Assembly (NCBI GenBank): GCA_016209035.1
Contig: JACQWX010000061.1
Span: 1-55,495 of the forward strand
Length of the DNA stretch: 55,495 nucleotides
DNA from: Elusimicrobiota bacterium
GTDB lineage: Bacteria > Elusimicrobiota > Elusimicrobia > UBA1565 > UBA9628
Direction of reading: 5' to 3'
Below are positions 7,796 to 15,716 of the stretch, one piece after another. A program made the position numbers and the translations under genes. The notes under the pieces are model-generated. The model saw only the letters and a list, made by a program, of their open reading frames with translations. It was not told where the DNA came from and made no database searches. How positions within the stretch are numbered: position 1 is the first letter of the stretch; every line of letters starts with the position of its first letter.

Positions 7796-8181
7796 GCTCG
7801 ATCAAGCGGAAGGTCCTTGTCATCGACGACGACTTGGTGGTCCTCGAGACCGTCAAGGTCTCGCTGGCCCACCTCGGCTTCGAGGTCGACACGCTGCAGA
7901 AGGCGGACGGGGCCGTGGAGAAGGTCCGGGAGTTCCTTCCGGACCTCGTCCTGCTCGACCTTTACATGCCGGGGTTGGGCGGGTGGGACCTGTGCCGCAA
8001 GCTCAAGGCCGACCCGGCGACGAAGGCCATCCCCATCATGATCCTGTCCGGGTCGAGCGAGCCCGTGGACCGGATGAGCGGGATGGAGGCGGGCGCCGTC
8101 GACTACGTGACCAAGCCCATCGACGGCGAGGCCTTGGCCGCCAAGATCGAAGCGGGGATCGGGGGGTCCCGTGGCGGATAA
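7792..8181 (+). CDS. single-domain CheY-like response regulator
   Basis: A 129-residue stand-alone receiver domain. The acidic pocket is Asp12-Asp14 (VIDDD), the phospho-acceptor is Asp56 (LLDLYMPG), and the switch residues are Ser86 and Lys108 (TKPID), so it should be phosphorylatable, unlike the regulator at 220. There is no output domain; it probably acts by protein contact or as a phosphate relay. It is translationally coupled on both sides, sharing ATGA with hemW and overlapping valS by 11 bp. Its cognate kinase is not adjacent; the receiver-kinase at 25.2 kb is one candidate by guess only. Confidence 0.92.
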   Translation: MSSIKRKVLVIDDDLVVLETVKVSLAHLGFEVDTLQKADGAVEKVREFLPDLVLLDLYMPGLGGWDLCRKLKADPATKAIPIMILSGSSEPVDRMSGMEAGAVDYVTKPIDGEALAAKIEAGIGGSRGG

Positions 8182-11100
8182 GGAGATCCCCAAGACCTAC
8201 GACTTCGGCCCCACAGAGGAGCGCGTCTACCGCAAGTGGCTCGACGCCGGCGTCCTGCGCTCCATGCCGGACCAAAGGTCGGGCCGCTTCGTCATCATGA
8301 TGCCGCTGCCCAACGTCACCGGCGCCCTCCACATGGGCCACGCCATGGACAACGTCATGCAGGACCTGCTCACGCGCTGGCACCGCATGAAGGGGGACAA
8401 CGTCCTCTGGCAGCCCGGGACCGACCACGCCGGCATCGCCACCCAGGCCGTGGTGGAGAAGAGGCTCCTCGAGCTCGAGGGTAAGACCAGGCACGACCTG
8501 GGCCGCGAGGCCCTGGTGCGTCGGATCTGGGAGTGGAAGGACCAGAACGAGGCGCGCATCGTCTCCCAGCAGCAGCGCATGGGGTGCTCCTGCGACTGGG
8601 GCCGCAGCCGCTTCACCATGGACGAGGTCTGCACCGCGGCCGTGCGTGAGTGCTTCTTCCGCCTGTTCAAGGACGGGCTGGTCTACCGGGGGGTGCGGCT
8701 GGTCAACTGGGACTGCCTCCTCCAGACCGCGGTCTCGGACGACGAGATCATCACGGAGGTCGTACAGGGGCATTTCTGGCACCTCCGCTATCCCGTAAAG
8801 GACCCGAAGCCCGGCGAGCCGGCTCATGTGGTGGTCGCCACCACGCGGCCCGAGACCATGCTCGGCGACACCGCGGTGGCCTGCCATCCGGACCCCAGGG
8901 GCTGCCTCGAGAGCCTCATCCGCGAGACCGAGGAGAAGACGGCCAAGGCCTCGGCCTTGGACCGTCCGGCCATCGAGGCCGAACTCGAGGGCCTGCGCGC
9001 TCGGCTGCGGACCCTGGCGCCGCATCTCGAGAAGCTCAGGGACATGGCGAAGGACGGCCGGCAGGTCGTCCTGCCCCTGGCTGAGCGGCCCATCCCGCTG
9101 GTCCTCGACGAGTGGGCCAAGCCCGAGATGGGCTCGGGCTGCGTCAAGATCACGCCGGGCCACGATCCCAACGACTACGCGGTGTGGGAGCGGCAGAAGG
9201 GCCTCATCGGGATCGTCAGCATCCTGCGGCCGGACGGCACCTTGAATGAGAACGCCGGCCGCTACGCGGGCATGGACGTCAAGGGCGCGCGGGAGGCCGT
9301 GCTGTCGGACCTTGAATCCCGCTCCTTGATCGAGGCTGTCGAGGACCGGGAGATACCCATCGGCCATTCGGACCGCTCCCGCACGCCCATCGAGCCGTTC
9401 CTATCCAAGCAGTGGTTCGTCCGCATGGGCGACCGGGAGGGCGGCGTGGAGATGGCCGCGGGCACGACCCGGAGCTTCAAGGCCGGCGGCCTGGCCCAGG
9501 CCGCCATCGACGCGGTGGTCGGCCCCTGGAAGTCCGGCTCCGGCTTGAAGCTGGAGTTCCACCCCGACCACGAGCGCTACTCGGGCATCTACTTGGCCTG
9601 GCTCAAGGAGAAGCGGGATTGGTGCATCAGCCGCCAGCTCTGGTGGGGGCATCGCATCCCCATTTGGACGGCGTCCTTGGACGCCGTCCAAATGGGGCGT
9701 TTCTTGGAGTCGGTCCGGTCCGTTCCCGCAGAGGACCTGTACTTCCGCGTCTTCGACGCGGAAGGGAAGGCCGTGGACGTTTCCAAGGAAGGTCATGCCG
9801 GAGAAGGTGGTCCTCTTGAAGTCCAACTCTGCCTTAGAAGCTCCGAAGCCGAGCGGCGTTGTTCGGATCTCCTCCGCCCGCTCGGCTTCGTACAAGACCC
9901 CGACGTGCTCGACACCTGGTTCTCGAGCGCCTTGTGGCCGTTCAGCACCCTGGGCTGGCCGGACCCGCGGGCCGCGAGCGTCAACCCGGGCCAGACCAGC
10001 CTGGCCGCGGTCGAAGGGGTCCAAAGCTCCCTGGGCTATTACTACCCGGGCACCTGCCTCGTGACCGGACGGGACATCATCACGCTGTGGGTGGCCCGCA
10101 TGATCATGATGGGCCTCTACTGCGTGGGGGACCTGCCCTTCTCGCACTGCTTCATCCACGCCAACATCCTCGACGGCAAGGGCGAGAGGATGAGCAAGTC
10201 CAGGGGCAACGGCATCGACCCGGTGGACATCATCGAGCGCTACGGCGCCGACGCCATGCGCTACATCCTCTGCGAGATGCAGACCGGCACGCAGGACATC
10301 CGCCTGCCGGTCCAGGCCGTCTCCCCTTTCACGGAGAAGCTCCTCGACCTCTCAAAGCTCAAGCACGGCCCGAGCATCTTCACCTACATCTGCCCGGATT
10401 CGGGCAAGGAGTTCGACGTCCTGGGCACCCTTTCGGGCCTGCCCCGGGCCACACTGGTGAGCGACCGCTTCGAGGTGGGACGGGCGTTCTGCACCAAGCT
10501 CTGGAACGCGTCGCGCTTCGCCTTCATGAACCTCGGGGAGCATCCCTTCTCGCCGCTCGAGGGCGCGGACCTGCGCGACGAGGACCGCTGGATCCTCTCC
10601 CGCCTGGCCCGCGCCATCGAGACGGTCACCGAGAGCCTCCGGCAGTACGGCCCCTCGGTCGCGATCGGCGCGGCGCGCGAGTTCTTCTGGTCGGACCTCT
10701 GCGACTGGTACATCGAGCTGGTCCGGCCCAGGCTCAAGGATGAGTCTTCCGCGGTCGAGGGCGGAGCCCGAGCGGCCCGGACCGTGCTCTCCTTCGCCCT
10801 GGACCGGACCCTGAGGATACTCCATCCCATGGTGCCCTTCATCACGGAGTCCCTCTGGGAGCGGCTCAACAGCCAGGCTCCCGTGAGGGGCCTCGAGGAG
10901 GCTCTGCCCAAGGCGGACTTCCTCGTCAACGCGGCCTGGCCCGAGCCCCTGGAGCGATTCAAGGACCCGGCCATCGAGGCCGAGTTCGAGCGCCTCCGCG
11001 CGGTGATCCGGGCGATCCGCGACCTGCGGTCCAAGCACCTGGTCCCCGCCAAAGACAGGCTCAAGGCCTCCATCCGCGTGCGCGGGGAGGCCCTGACGTC

Positions 11101-11497
11101 CTTGAAGAGGCTCGAACGGCACATCGTCAGCCAAGCGGGCCTCTGCGAGCTGCGCATGGACGCGGAGGTCTCTTCCCCGCCGGCCTCCGCCGCGGCCGTG
11201 GCGGCCTGGGCCGCAGGCCCAGGGGCGGAGGTCTTCGTGGAGGGGATCCGGGACCTGGGCCAAGGGCCCAGGGGCCAAGGGCCCAGGGGCCAAGGGCCCA
11301 GGAGCCAGGAGTGCGAGCGTCTCGGCAAGCAGATCGCGCAGCTGCGCGTGAAGATCGAGGCGTCAGAGAAGCGGCTCGCCGACCCCAAGTTCACGGACCG
11401 CGCCCCGGCCTCCATCGTGGAGACCGAGCGCCAGCGCCGAGCCTTGGCCAAGGGACAACTGGCCGCGCTCGAGGGCCAGCTCAAGTCGCTCGGTTGA
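8171..11497 (+). CDS. valS: valine-tRNA ligase
   Basis: Class I aminoacyl-tRNA synthetase for valine, 1108 residues. The HIGH-like signature lies in NVTGALHMGHAMD, the KMSKS-like signature is RMSKSRG (about residue 672), and the anticodon-binding domain and the C-terminal coiled-coil tRNA-binding arm (about residues 1045-1108) follow. It is longer than usual for the family. A Glu/Ala/Arg-rich helical insert sits in the editing domain (about residues 245-295), the segment between HRIPIW and QDPDVLDTW is unusual and carries three perfect inverted repeats, and a (GQGPR)x3 linker precedes the coiled coil. It starts at GTG 8171, inside the end of the receiver gene. Confidence 0.95.
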   Translation: MADKEIPKTYDFGPTEERVYRKWLDAGVLRSMPDQRSGRFVIMMPLPNVTGALHMGHAMDNVMQDLLTRWHRMKGDNVLWQPGTDHAGIATQAVVEKRLLELEGKTRHDLGREALVRRIWEWKDQNEARIVSQQQRMGCSCDWGRSRFTMDEVCTAAVRECFFRLFKDGLVYRGVRLVNWDCLLQTAVSDDEIITEVVQGHFWHLRYPVKDPKPGEPAHVVVATTRPETMLGDTAVACHPDPRGCLESLIRETEEKTAKASALDRPAIEAELEGLRARLRTLAPHLEKLRDMAKDGRQVVLPLAERPIPLVLDEWAKPEMGSGCVKITPGHDPNDYAVWERQKGLIGIVSILRPDGTLNENAGRYAGMDVKGAREAVLSDLESRSLIEAVEDREIPIGHSDRSRTPIEPFLSKQWFVRMGDREGGVEMAAGTTRSFKAGGLAQAAIDAVVGPWKSGSGLKLEFHPDHERYSGIYLAWLKEKRDWCISRQLWWGHRIPIWTASLDAVQMGRFLESVRSVPAEDLYFRVFDAEGKAVDVSKEGHAGEGGPLEVQLCLRSSEAERRCSDLLRPLGFVQDPDVLDTWFSSALWPFSTLGWPDPRAASVNPGQTSLAAVEGVQSSLGYYYPGTCLVTGRDIITLWVARMIMMGLYCVGDLPFSHCFIHANILDGKGERMSKSRGNGIDPVDIIERYGADAMRYILCEMQTGTQDIRLPVQAVSPFTEKLLDLSKLKHGPSIFTYICPDSGKEFDVLGTLSGLPRATLVSDRFEVGRAFCTKLWNASRFAFMNLGEHPFSPLEGADLRDEDRWILSRLARAIETVTESLRQYGPSVAIGAAREFFWSDLCDWYIELVRPRLKDESSAVEGGARAARTVLSFALDRTLRILHPMVPFITESLWERLNSQAPVRGLEEALPKADFLVNAAWPEPLERFKDPAIEAEFERLRAVIRAIRDLRSKHLVPAKDRLKASIRVRGEALTSLKRLERHIVSQAGLCELRMDAEVSSPPASAAAVAAWAAGPGAEVFVEGIRDLGQGPRGQGPRGQGPRSQECERLGKQIAQLRVKIEASEKRLADPKFTDRAPASIVETERQRRALAKGQLAALEGQLKSLG
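9658..9697. repeat. 19-bp perfect palindrome in valS
   Basis: Positions 9658-9676 pair perfectly with 9679-9697, leaving a 2-nt TT loop. The sequence encodes the end of HRIPIW and TASLDAVQMG and keeps the frame. Confidence 0.9.
9742..9764. repeat. 10-bp perfect hairpin in valS
   Basis: CTTCCGCGTC (9742-9751) pairs with GACGCGGAAG (9755-9764) across a TTC loop. Confidence 0.75.
9844..9890. repeat. 13-bp perfect inverted repeat in valS
   Basis: CGAAGCCGAGCGG (9844-9856) pairs with CCGCTCGGCTTCG (9878-9890) around a 21-nt loop. Confidence 0.75.
11256..11300 (+). repeat. 3 x 15-bp tandem repeat in valS
   Basis: Three adjoining 15-bp units (GGGGCCAAGGGCCCA, the first with one change) encode GQGPR three times in the linker before the C-terminal coiled coil. 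Each unit is itself partly palindromic (GGGCCC). Copy number could vary by slippage without shifting the frame. Confidence 0.85.
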
Positions 11498-11500
11498 GCG

Positions 11501-11587
11501 CTAATCCCGCCGGAACAGCGCCATCCAGGCGACGGCGACGATCGGGATCGTGGAGAGGACCAGGAGGGCGATGTTCTTGGCGTTCAT
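11501..11587 (-). CDS. 28-residue single-span membrane microprotein
   Basis: A short frame on the minus strand encodes 28 residues beginning MNAKNIALLVLSTIPIV. One hydrophobic helix spans about residues 6-25 and is followed by a basic FRRD tail, the pattern of a small inner-membrane protein. Its ATG lies 4 nt after the stop of the BON lipoprotein gene, which suggests translational coupling; no strong Shine-Dalgarno sequence is visible. It ends 3 bp from the valS stop, convergent with valS. It resembles no family I can name; position and hydrophobicity are the only support. Confidence 0.5.
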   Translation of the reverse strand: MNAKNIALLVLSTIPIVAVAWMALFRRD

Positions 11588-11591
11588 CGGC

Positions 11592-11957
11592 TCATTCCCG
11601 CAGGACGAGGTTGTCGATGACCAGCTCGACGCCCCGGGCAGCCTTGGCGGTCCGGTAGATGGCGTCCCTCGCCTCGTATGACTCGACGAGGCCCGAGAGG
11701 GTCACGATCCTGGCATGGACGTCGATGCTGATGGCGCTGATGTTCAAGCCCCGCTGGCCGCGCAGGGCGGTCTCGATGTTGGCCTGGATGCCGGGGTCCG
11801 AGACGTCGGCATCGCCGACCGCGGGCATGCCGACGCAGCCGGCTAGGCAAGCCAACAGGCATGCGAGCAGGAGGGGGCGCGGTCGAGGCCGGAGGCCGAG
11901 CGCCCCCTGCGCCATCAGGAAAGGTGTGGGCGGCAGGGGGCGCAGGGGAAGACGCAT
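11592..11957 (-). CDS. BON-domain lipoprotein
   Basis: A 121-residue protein with a lipobox-like signal (LLLACLLACLAGC; the lipidated Cys is about residue 41). A single BON domain follows (IQANIETALRGQRGLNISAISIDVHARIVTLSGLVESYEAR in outline), an OsmY-like fold thought to bind phospholipid or other envelope ligands. Probably attached to a membrane and facing the periplasm. Two starts are possible, ATG 11957 and an internal ATG at 11915; the stretch just before the hydrophobic core (GALGLRPRPRP) is encoded by a copy of the 33-bp palindromic repeat, so the signal region has been altered by repeat insertion. A TATCAT box at 11965-11970 would give a leaderless message from 11957. The gene is divergent from the RdgB-TPR gene, 28 bp away. 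Confidence 0.8.
   Translation of the reverse strand: MRLPLRPLPPTPFLMAQGALGLRPRPRPLLLACLLACLAGCVGMPAVGDADVSDPGIQANIETALRGQRGLNISAISIDVHARIVTLSGLVESYEARDAIYRTAKAARGVELVIDNLVLRE
11874..11906 (-). repeat. 33-bp palindromic repeat, copy D (inverted)
   Basis: The reverse complement of the 33-bp core at 52301-52333, identical at every base. It lies inside the signal region of the BON lipoprotein gene. Confidence 0.9.
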
Positions 11958-11985
11958 GACAGAAATGATAACATTTTAGGAGTCC

Positions 11986-14289
11986 ATGCCCGCCAAGATA
12001 CTGCTGGCCACGCGGAACCGCCACAAGGCGAGGGAACTCTCCGCCATGACGGCCGCAAGCGCCATCGAATTCGCCTCCCTCGACGAGCACCCGGAGATCC
12101 CGGAGACGGCGGAGGACGCTCCCACGCTCGAGGGCAACGCCCGCAAGAAGGCTTCGGAGCCGGCCCGGGCCCTGCGGATGTGGACGCTCGCCGAGGACAC
12201 GGGCCTCGAGGTCGAGGCCCTGGGCGGGGCGCCGGGCGTGCTGGCCGCTCGCTACGCGGGCCCAGGCTGCGACTTCGCGGCCAACAACGCCAAGCTCCTG
12301 GCCGCGCTCGAAGGCGTCGAGCCCGCCCGCCGCGGGGCGCGCTTCAGGACCGTGATGGCGCTCTGCGACCCGGAGGGACGCGTGGTGTGCGAGGAGGGCC
12401 GGCTCGACGGCGCCATCGCGCTCGCGCCAAGGGGCTCCAACGGCTTCGGCTACGACCCGGTGTTCGTGGTGGAGGGCGGTCTGCGGACCCTCGCGGAGAT
12501 GACCGACGAGGAGAAGAACCGCATCAGCCACCGCCGGCGCGCCCTGGAGAGGATGCTTCCTCACCTGGCGCGGGCCTGGCGCGAGGCCGCCTTGCTCCTG
12601 GCTTTCTTGCTGGCCGTCCCGGGGCCTGCCAAGGCAGGCAGGACGGAACCGGGCCAGGAGACGATCTGGGACCAGATCATGGCCACGCAGGCCAACCGCG
12701 GGATGCGCGCGGGGTCGCGCCACATGGACGCCCAGCAGTACGACCTCGCCGAGGCCGAGTTCGAGAAGGCCGTGCGCGCGAGCCCCAACGATCCGACCGC
12801 GCACATGCTGCTGGGCGCGGCCTACTACTGGCGGGGGAAGGTCGAGCCGGCCCTGGCGGAGTACCGCAAGGCCATCGAGCTCGACGGGAAGAACGCCCAG
12901 GCTTGGATGCTCGTGGGCATCGCCATGGCCTGGAAGGGGGAGGCCGCGCCCGCCTACGAGGCCTTCAGGAAGGCCGGCGAGCTCGACGGGAGCCGCGCCG
13001 ACATCCAGATGAACATCGGCTCCATCGAGGAGACCCTGGGCAGGAACATGGACGCGTTGAACCACTTCCGCAAGGCGGTCCAGCTCGAGCCTTCCCATCC
13101 TCTCTACCACTTCCAGCTCGGCATGCTCTACCGCCGGCTCGGCCGCGACGGCGAGGCCATCGAATCGATGAAAGACGCCCTGAGGCTCTACGGCCAGTAC
13201 GAGGACGCCCTCCTGGAGCTCGGCGCCGCCGAGGAGCGGCTGGGCCAGGACAAGGCGGCGATGCACAGCTTCAGGAAGGCGGTGGCCCTCAAGTCGAGGG
13301 ACGCGGTGGCGCGGTTCCGCCTGGGGAAGCTGCTCCTGCAGGGCGGCGACCGTACCTCCGCGCGCGAGGTGTTCGCCGAGGCCTTCCACCTGACGCCTGA
13401 GGGCGAGGGGGCGGGACTCCAGCTCTCGGTCGCGTACACGGGGGGCAAGGTGACGTCCGCGGCGCCAGGCTTCGGGAAGCCCTCCTCCGGCCGGCCTCCC
13501 GCCGAGGACCCCCCCGACCGGAACGACCCGCTCGACGTGTTCAGGCGCAACCTCGAGCGCATCCCGCTGGAACAGAGCGCGGTCATGAACGTGGACGTGG
13601 CCATGGTGCCCAAGCCCAGGCTCACCAAGGTGGACGACGCCGAGAGCCGGGCCTCGCTCAAGAAGGCCCTGGAGAAGGGTCTCCGGCCCGACCGTCCCTC
13701 CATCAAGATGGTCCGGCGCGAGTACGACCTGCCCTCGGGCTCCGACTCCGTCCGGGAGGCGCAGATCAAGAAGATACTGGGCGACCTCTCCGACGTGGTC
13801 AAGGCCGCGCCTTCGGACTCGGACGTGCGCCTGGGCATGAACCTCACTTACAAGAGGCTCGCCGACGCGCTGACCCGCCGGGGAGACGCCCAGACGGCCC
13901 CCAAGGTCTCCTTCCAGCCCCGCCAGGTCGGCAACGACATGGGGCTCTGGGTCATCGGGACGGGCTGGATGACTTTAGTCGAGGAGATGCTGCCCGAGTC
14001 GGGCAATGAGCCCGTGCGCGCCAACGACGCCGACTGGTGGGTCGCCACGGGGTTGGGCTACGCGACCGTGGGCGACGGGCAGAAGGCCATGACCGCCTTC
14101 GAGGCCGCGCTCCAGATCGAGCCCAAGCACGAGGTCGCCCTGCTCGGCCGCGGGGTCGCCTCGGTGATGACCGGCGACGAGGCGCGGGCCGCGGCCGACT
14201 ACCGCCGGGTGCTCCAGCTCAACCCCAAGAACCGGGCCGCGTCCGAGGGCCTCAAGTGGCTGCTGCGGCCCCTGAGGAAGAGGCCGTGA
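11986..14289 (+). CDS. RdgB/HAM1 nucleotide pyrophosphatase fused to exported TPR protein
   Basis: 767 residues in one uninterrupted frame. Residues 1-195 are a complete RdgB/HAM1 house-cleaning NTPase (LLATRNRHKARE, LEGNARKKA, AEDTGLEVEALGG, GSNGFGYDPVF, KNRISHRRRAL), which removes ITP/XTP/dITP. A hydrophobic segment (EAALLLAFLLAVPGPAKAG, about residues 200-220) resembles a signal peptide or anchor. After it come TPR repeats (about 245-470), a linker, and a C-terminal region ending in more TPRs. RdgB is normally a 190-210-residue cytosolic protein, so this looks like the in-frame fusion of rdgB to a downstream exported TPR gene. SD AGGAG precedes ATG 11986. The stop overlaps murC's GTG (GTGA). 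Internal initiation could still make separate products. Confidence 0.85.
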   Translation: MPAKILLATRNRHKARELSAMTAASAIEFASLDEHPEIPETAEDAPTLEGNARKKASEPARALRMWTLAEDTGLEVEALGGAPGVLAARYAGPGCDFAANNAKLLAALEGVEPARRGARFRTVMALCDPEGRVVCEEGRLDGAIALAPRGSNGFGYDPVFVVEGGLRTLAEMTDEEKNRISHRRRALERMLPHLARAWREAALLLAFLLAVPGPAKAGRTEPGQETIWDQIMATQANRGMRAGSRHMDAQQYDLAEAEFEKAVRASPNDPTAHMLLGAAYYWRGKVEPALAEYRKAIELDGKNAQAWMLVGIAMAWKGEAAPAYEAFRKAGELDGSRADIQMNIGSIEETLGRNMDALNHFRKAVQLEPSHPLYHFQLGMLYRRLGRDGEAIESMKDALRLYGQYEDALLELGAAEERLGQDKAAMHSFRKAVALKSRDAVARFRLGKLLLQGGDRTSAREVFAEAFHLTPEGEGAGLQLSVAYTGGKVTSAAPGFGKPSSGRPPAEDPPDRNDPLDVFRRNLERIPLEQSAVMNVDVAMVPKPRLTKVDDAESRASLKKALEKGLRPDRPSIKMVRREYDLPSGSDSVREAQIKKILGDLSDVVKAAPSDSDVRLGMNLTYKRLADALTRRGDAQTAPKVSFQPRQVGNDMGLWVIGTGWMTLVEEMLPESGNEPVRANDADWWVATGLGYATVGDGQKAMTAFEAALQIEPKHEVALLGRGVASVMTGDEARAAADYRRVLQLNPKNRAASEGLKWLLRPLRKRP

Positions 14290-15716
14290 GGCCCGTGGGC
14301 GGCAGGGGGCTCTCCGCGGGACTCATGGGCGCCTTCGTCGAGCGCGTCCACTTCGTGGGCATCGGCGGGGTCGGCATGAGCGGCATCGCGGAGGTGCTCC
14401 ACAACCTCGGCTACAAGGTCTCAGGCTCGGACCTCATGGACACCGAGATCACGCGCCGGCTCAAGGGCTTGGGCGTCGCCGTGCACCTGGGCCACGCGGC
14501 CCGCCTGGTCAAGGACTGCCAGGTCGTGGTGGTGAGCTCGGCGGTGGCCCCCGACAATCCCGAGGTCGCCGCGGCCAGGGCCGCGGGCATCCCGGTCGTC
14601 CAGCGGGCCCTCATGCTCGCGGAGCTCGGCCGCATGAAGCAGACGGTGACGGTGGCCGGGAGCCACGGCAAGACCACGACCACCTCCATGGTCGCGATGG
14701 CGCTCAAGTCCGCCGGCGCGGACCCCACCATGGTGGTCGGGGGCCAGCTCAAGGATATCCGCTCCAACGCCCGGCTCGGCGTCGGGGAGTACCTGGTGGC
14801 CGAGGCCGACGAATCCGACGGCTCGTTCCTGCACCTCTCGCCTCTCGCCGCCGTGGTGACCAACGTCGACGACGACCATCTCGACTACTACGGGACGCTC
14901 GAGCGCCTGCGCAGCGCCTTCCTGGAGCACCTGCGCCGCCTCCCGTTCTACGGCGCCGCCATCCTCTGCGCCGACGACCCGGCGCTCAAGGCCATCGCCG
15001 GGGCGCTGGATCTCCGGGGGTGTCCGTCCCCCGGACGGGTCATCACCTACGGCGCCTCCAGGGCCGCCGAATGGAGGGCCGCGTGCATCGAGCTCTCGAG
15101 CGCGGGCAGCTCCTTCGTCGTGCTGCACCGGGGCAAGGCGATGGGGACCATCAGGCTCAAGGTGCCGGGGAGGCACAACGTCCTGAACGCTCTCGGGGCC
15201 TTGGCCGCCGGCATGTTCCTCGGTTTCCCGTTCAAGGCCCTGGCCCGGGGCCTTTCGGAGTTCGGCGGCGTAGGCCGCAGGCTCGACGTCCTGGGCGAGG
15301 CCTCGGGCGTCCATTTCGTGGACGACTACGGCCACCATCCCACGGAAGTGGCGGCCACGCTCGAGGCGCTTCGGCTCTGGAAAGGCCGCCGCGTGGTCGT
15401 GTTCCAGCCGCACCGCTATTCCCGGACCAAGCTCCTGGCCGAGCGGTTCGGCCCGGCGTTCAGAGCCGCCGACTTCGTCTACGTGATGGACGTCTACGCG
15501 GCAGGGGAGAAGCCCGTGCCCGGAGTGACGTCAAAGCTCATCCTCGATTCCCTGCGCCGGAGCCGCGTCAAGTGCGCCCCCTTCCTCTCGGCGCTGGCGG
15601 TGGCCAGGGAGCTCGCGCCTGGCGACGTGGTCCTGACCCTGGGCGCGGGCGACGTGTGGAAGATCGGCGAGGACCTCCTGCGGCGCAGCCGCACGCAGTT
15701 CACGAGCCCTGTTTGA
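14286..15716 (+). CDS. murC: UDP-N-acetylmuramate-L-alanine ligase
   Basis: A 476-residue Mur ligase that adds L-Ala to UDP-MurNAc in peptidoglycan precursor synthesis. The N-terminal Rossmann motif is HFVGIGGVGMSGIAEVL, the ATP P-loop is GSHGKTTTT, and the Mur signatures EADESDGSF, TNVDDDHLDYY and DDYGHHPTE are all present. GTG 14286 overlaps the preceding stop and follows AGGAAGAGG at a good distance, so I chose it; ATG 14325 (MGAFVERVHF) is the alternative. An 8-bp hairpin (15013-15020 with 15028-15035) lies within the gene. The stop is coupled to the TTG of rsmA. Confidence 0.95.
   Translation: MRPVGGRGLSAGLMGAFVERVHFVGIGGVGMSGIAEVLHNLGYKVSGSDLMDTEITRRLKGLGVAVHLGHAARLVKDCQVVVVSSAVAPDNPEVAAARAAGIPVVQRALMLAELGRMKQTVTVAGSHGKTTTTSMVAMALKSAGADPTMVVGGQLKDIRSNARLGVGEYLVAEADESDGSFLHLSPLAAVVTNVDDDHLDYYGTLERLRSAFLEHLRRLPFYGAAILCADDPALKAIAGALDLRGCPSPGRVITYGASRAAEWRAACIELSSAGSSFVVLHRGKAMGTIRLKVPGRHNVLNALGALAAGMFLGFPFKALARGLSEFGGVGRRLDVLGEASGVHFVDDYGHHPTEVAATLEALRLWKGRRVVVFQPHRYSRTKLLAERFGPAFRAADFVYVMDVYAAGEKPVPGVTSKLILDSLRRSRVKCAPFLSALAVARELAPGDVVLTLGAGDVWKIGEDLLRRSRTQFTSPV

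Noticed and set aside
10751..10780. Stretch in valS resembling the 33-bp palindromic repeat
   Set aside because: It aligns with several mismatches at a position where ValRS proteins normally have related residues, so convergence of GC-rich codons is as likely.
11256..11300. Three tandem repeats considered as a CRISPR remnant
   Set aside because: There are no spacers and the units are coding in frame; no cas genes are visible anywhere in the window.
11584..13389. A 601-codon minus-strand frame opposite the RdgB-TPR gene
   Set aside because: It overlaps conserved RdgB and TPR coding sequence and has no recognisable domain.
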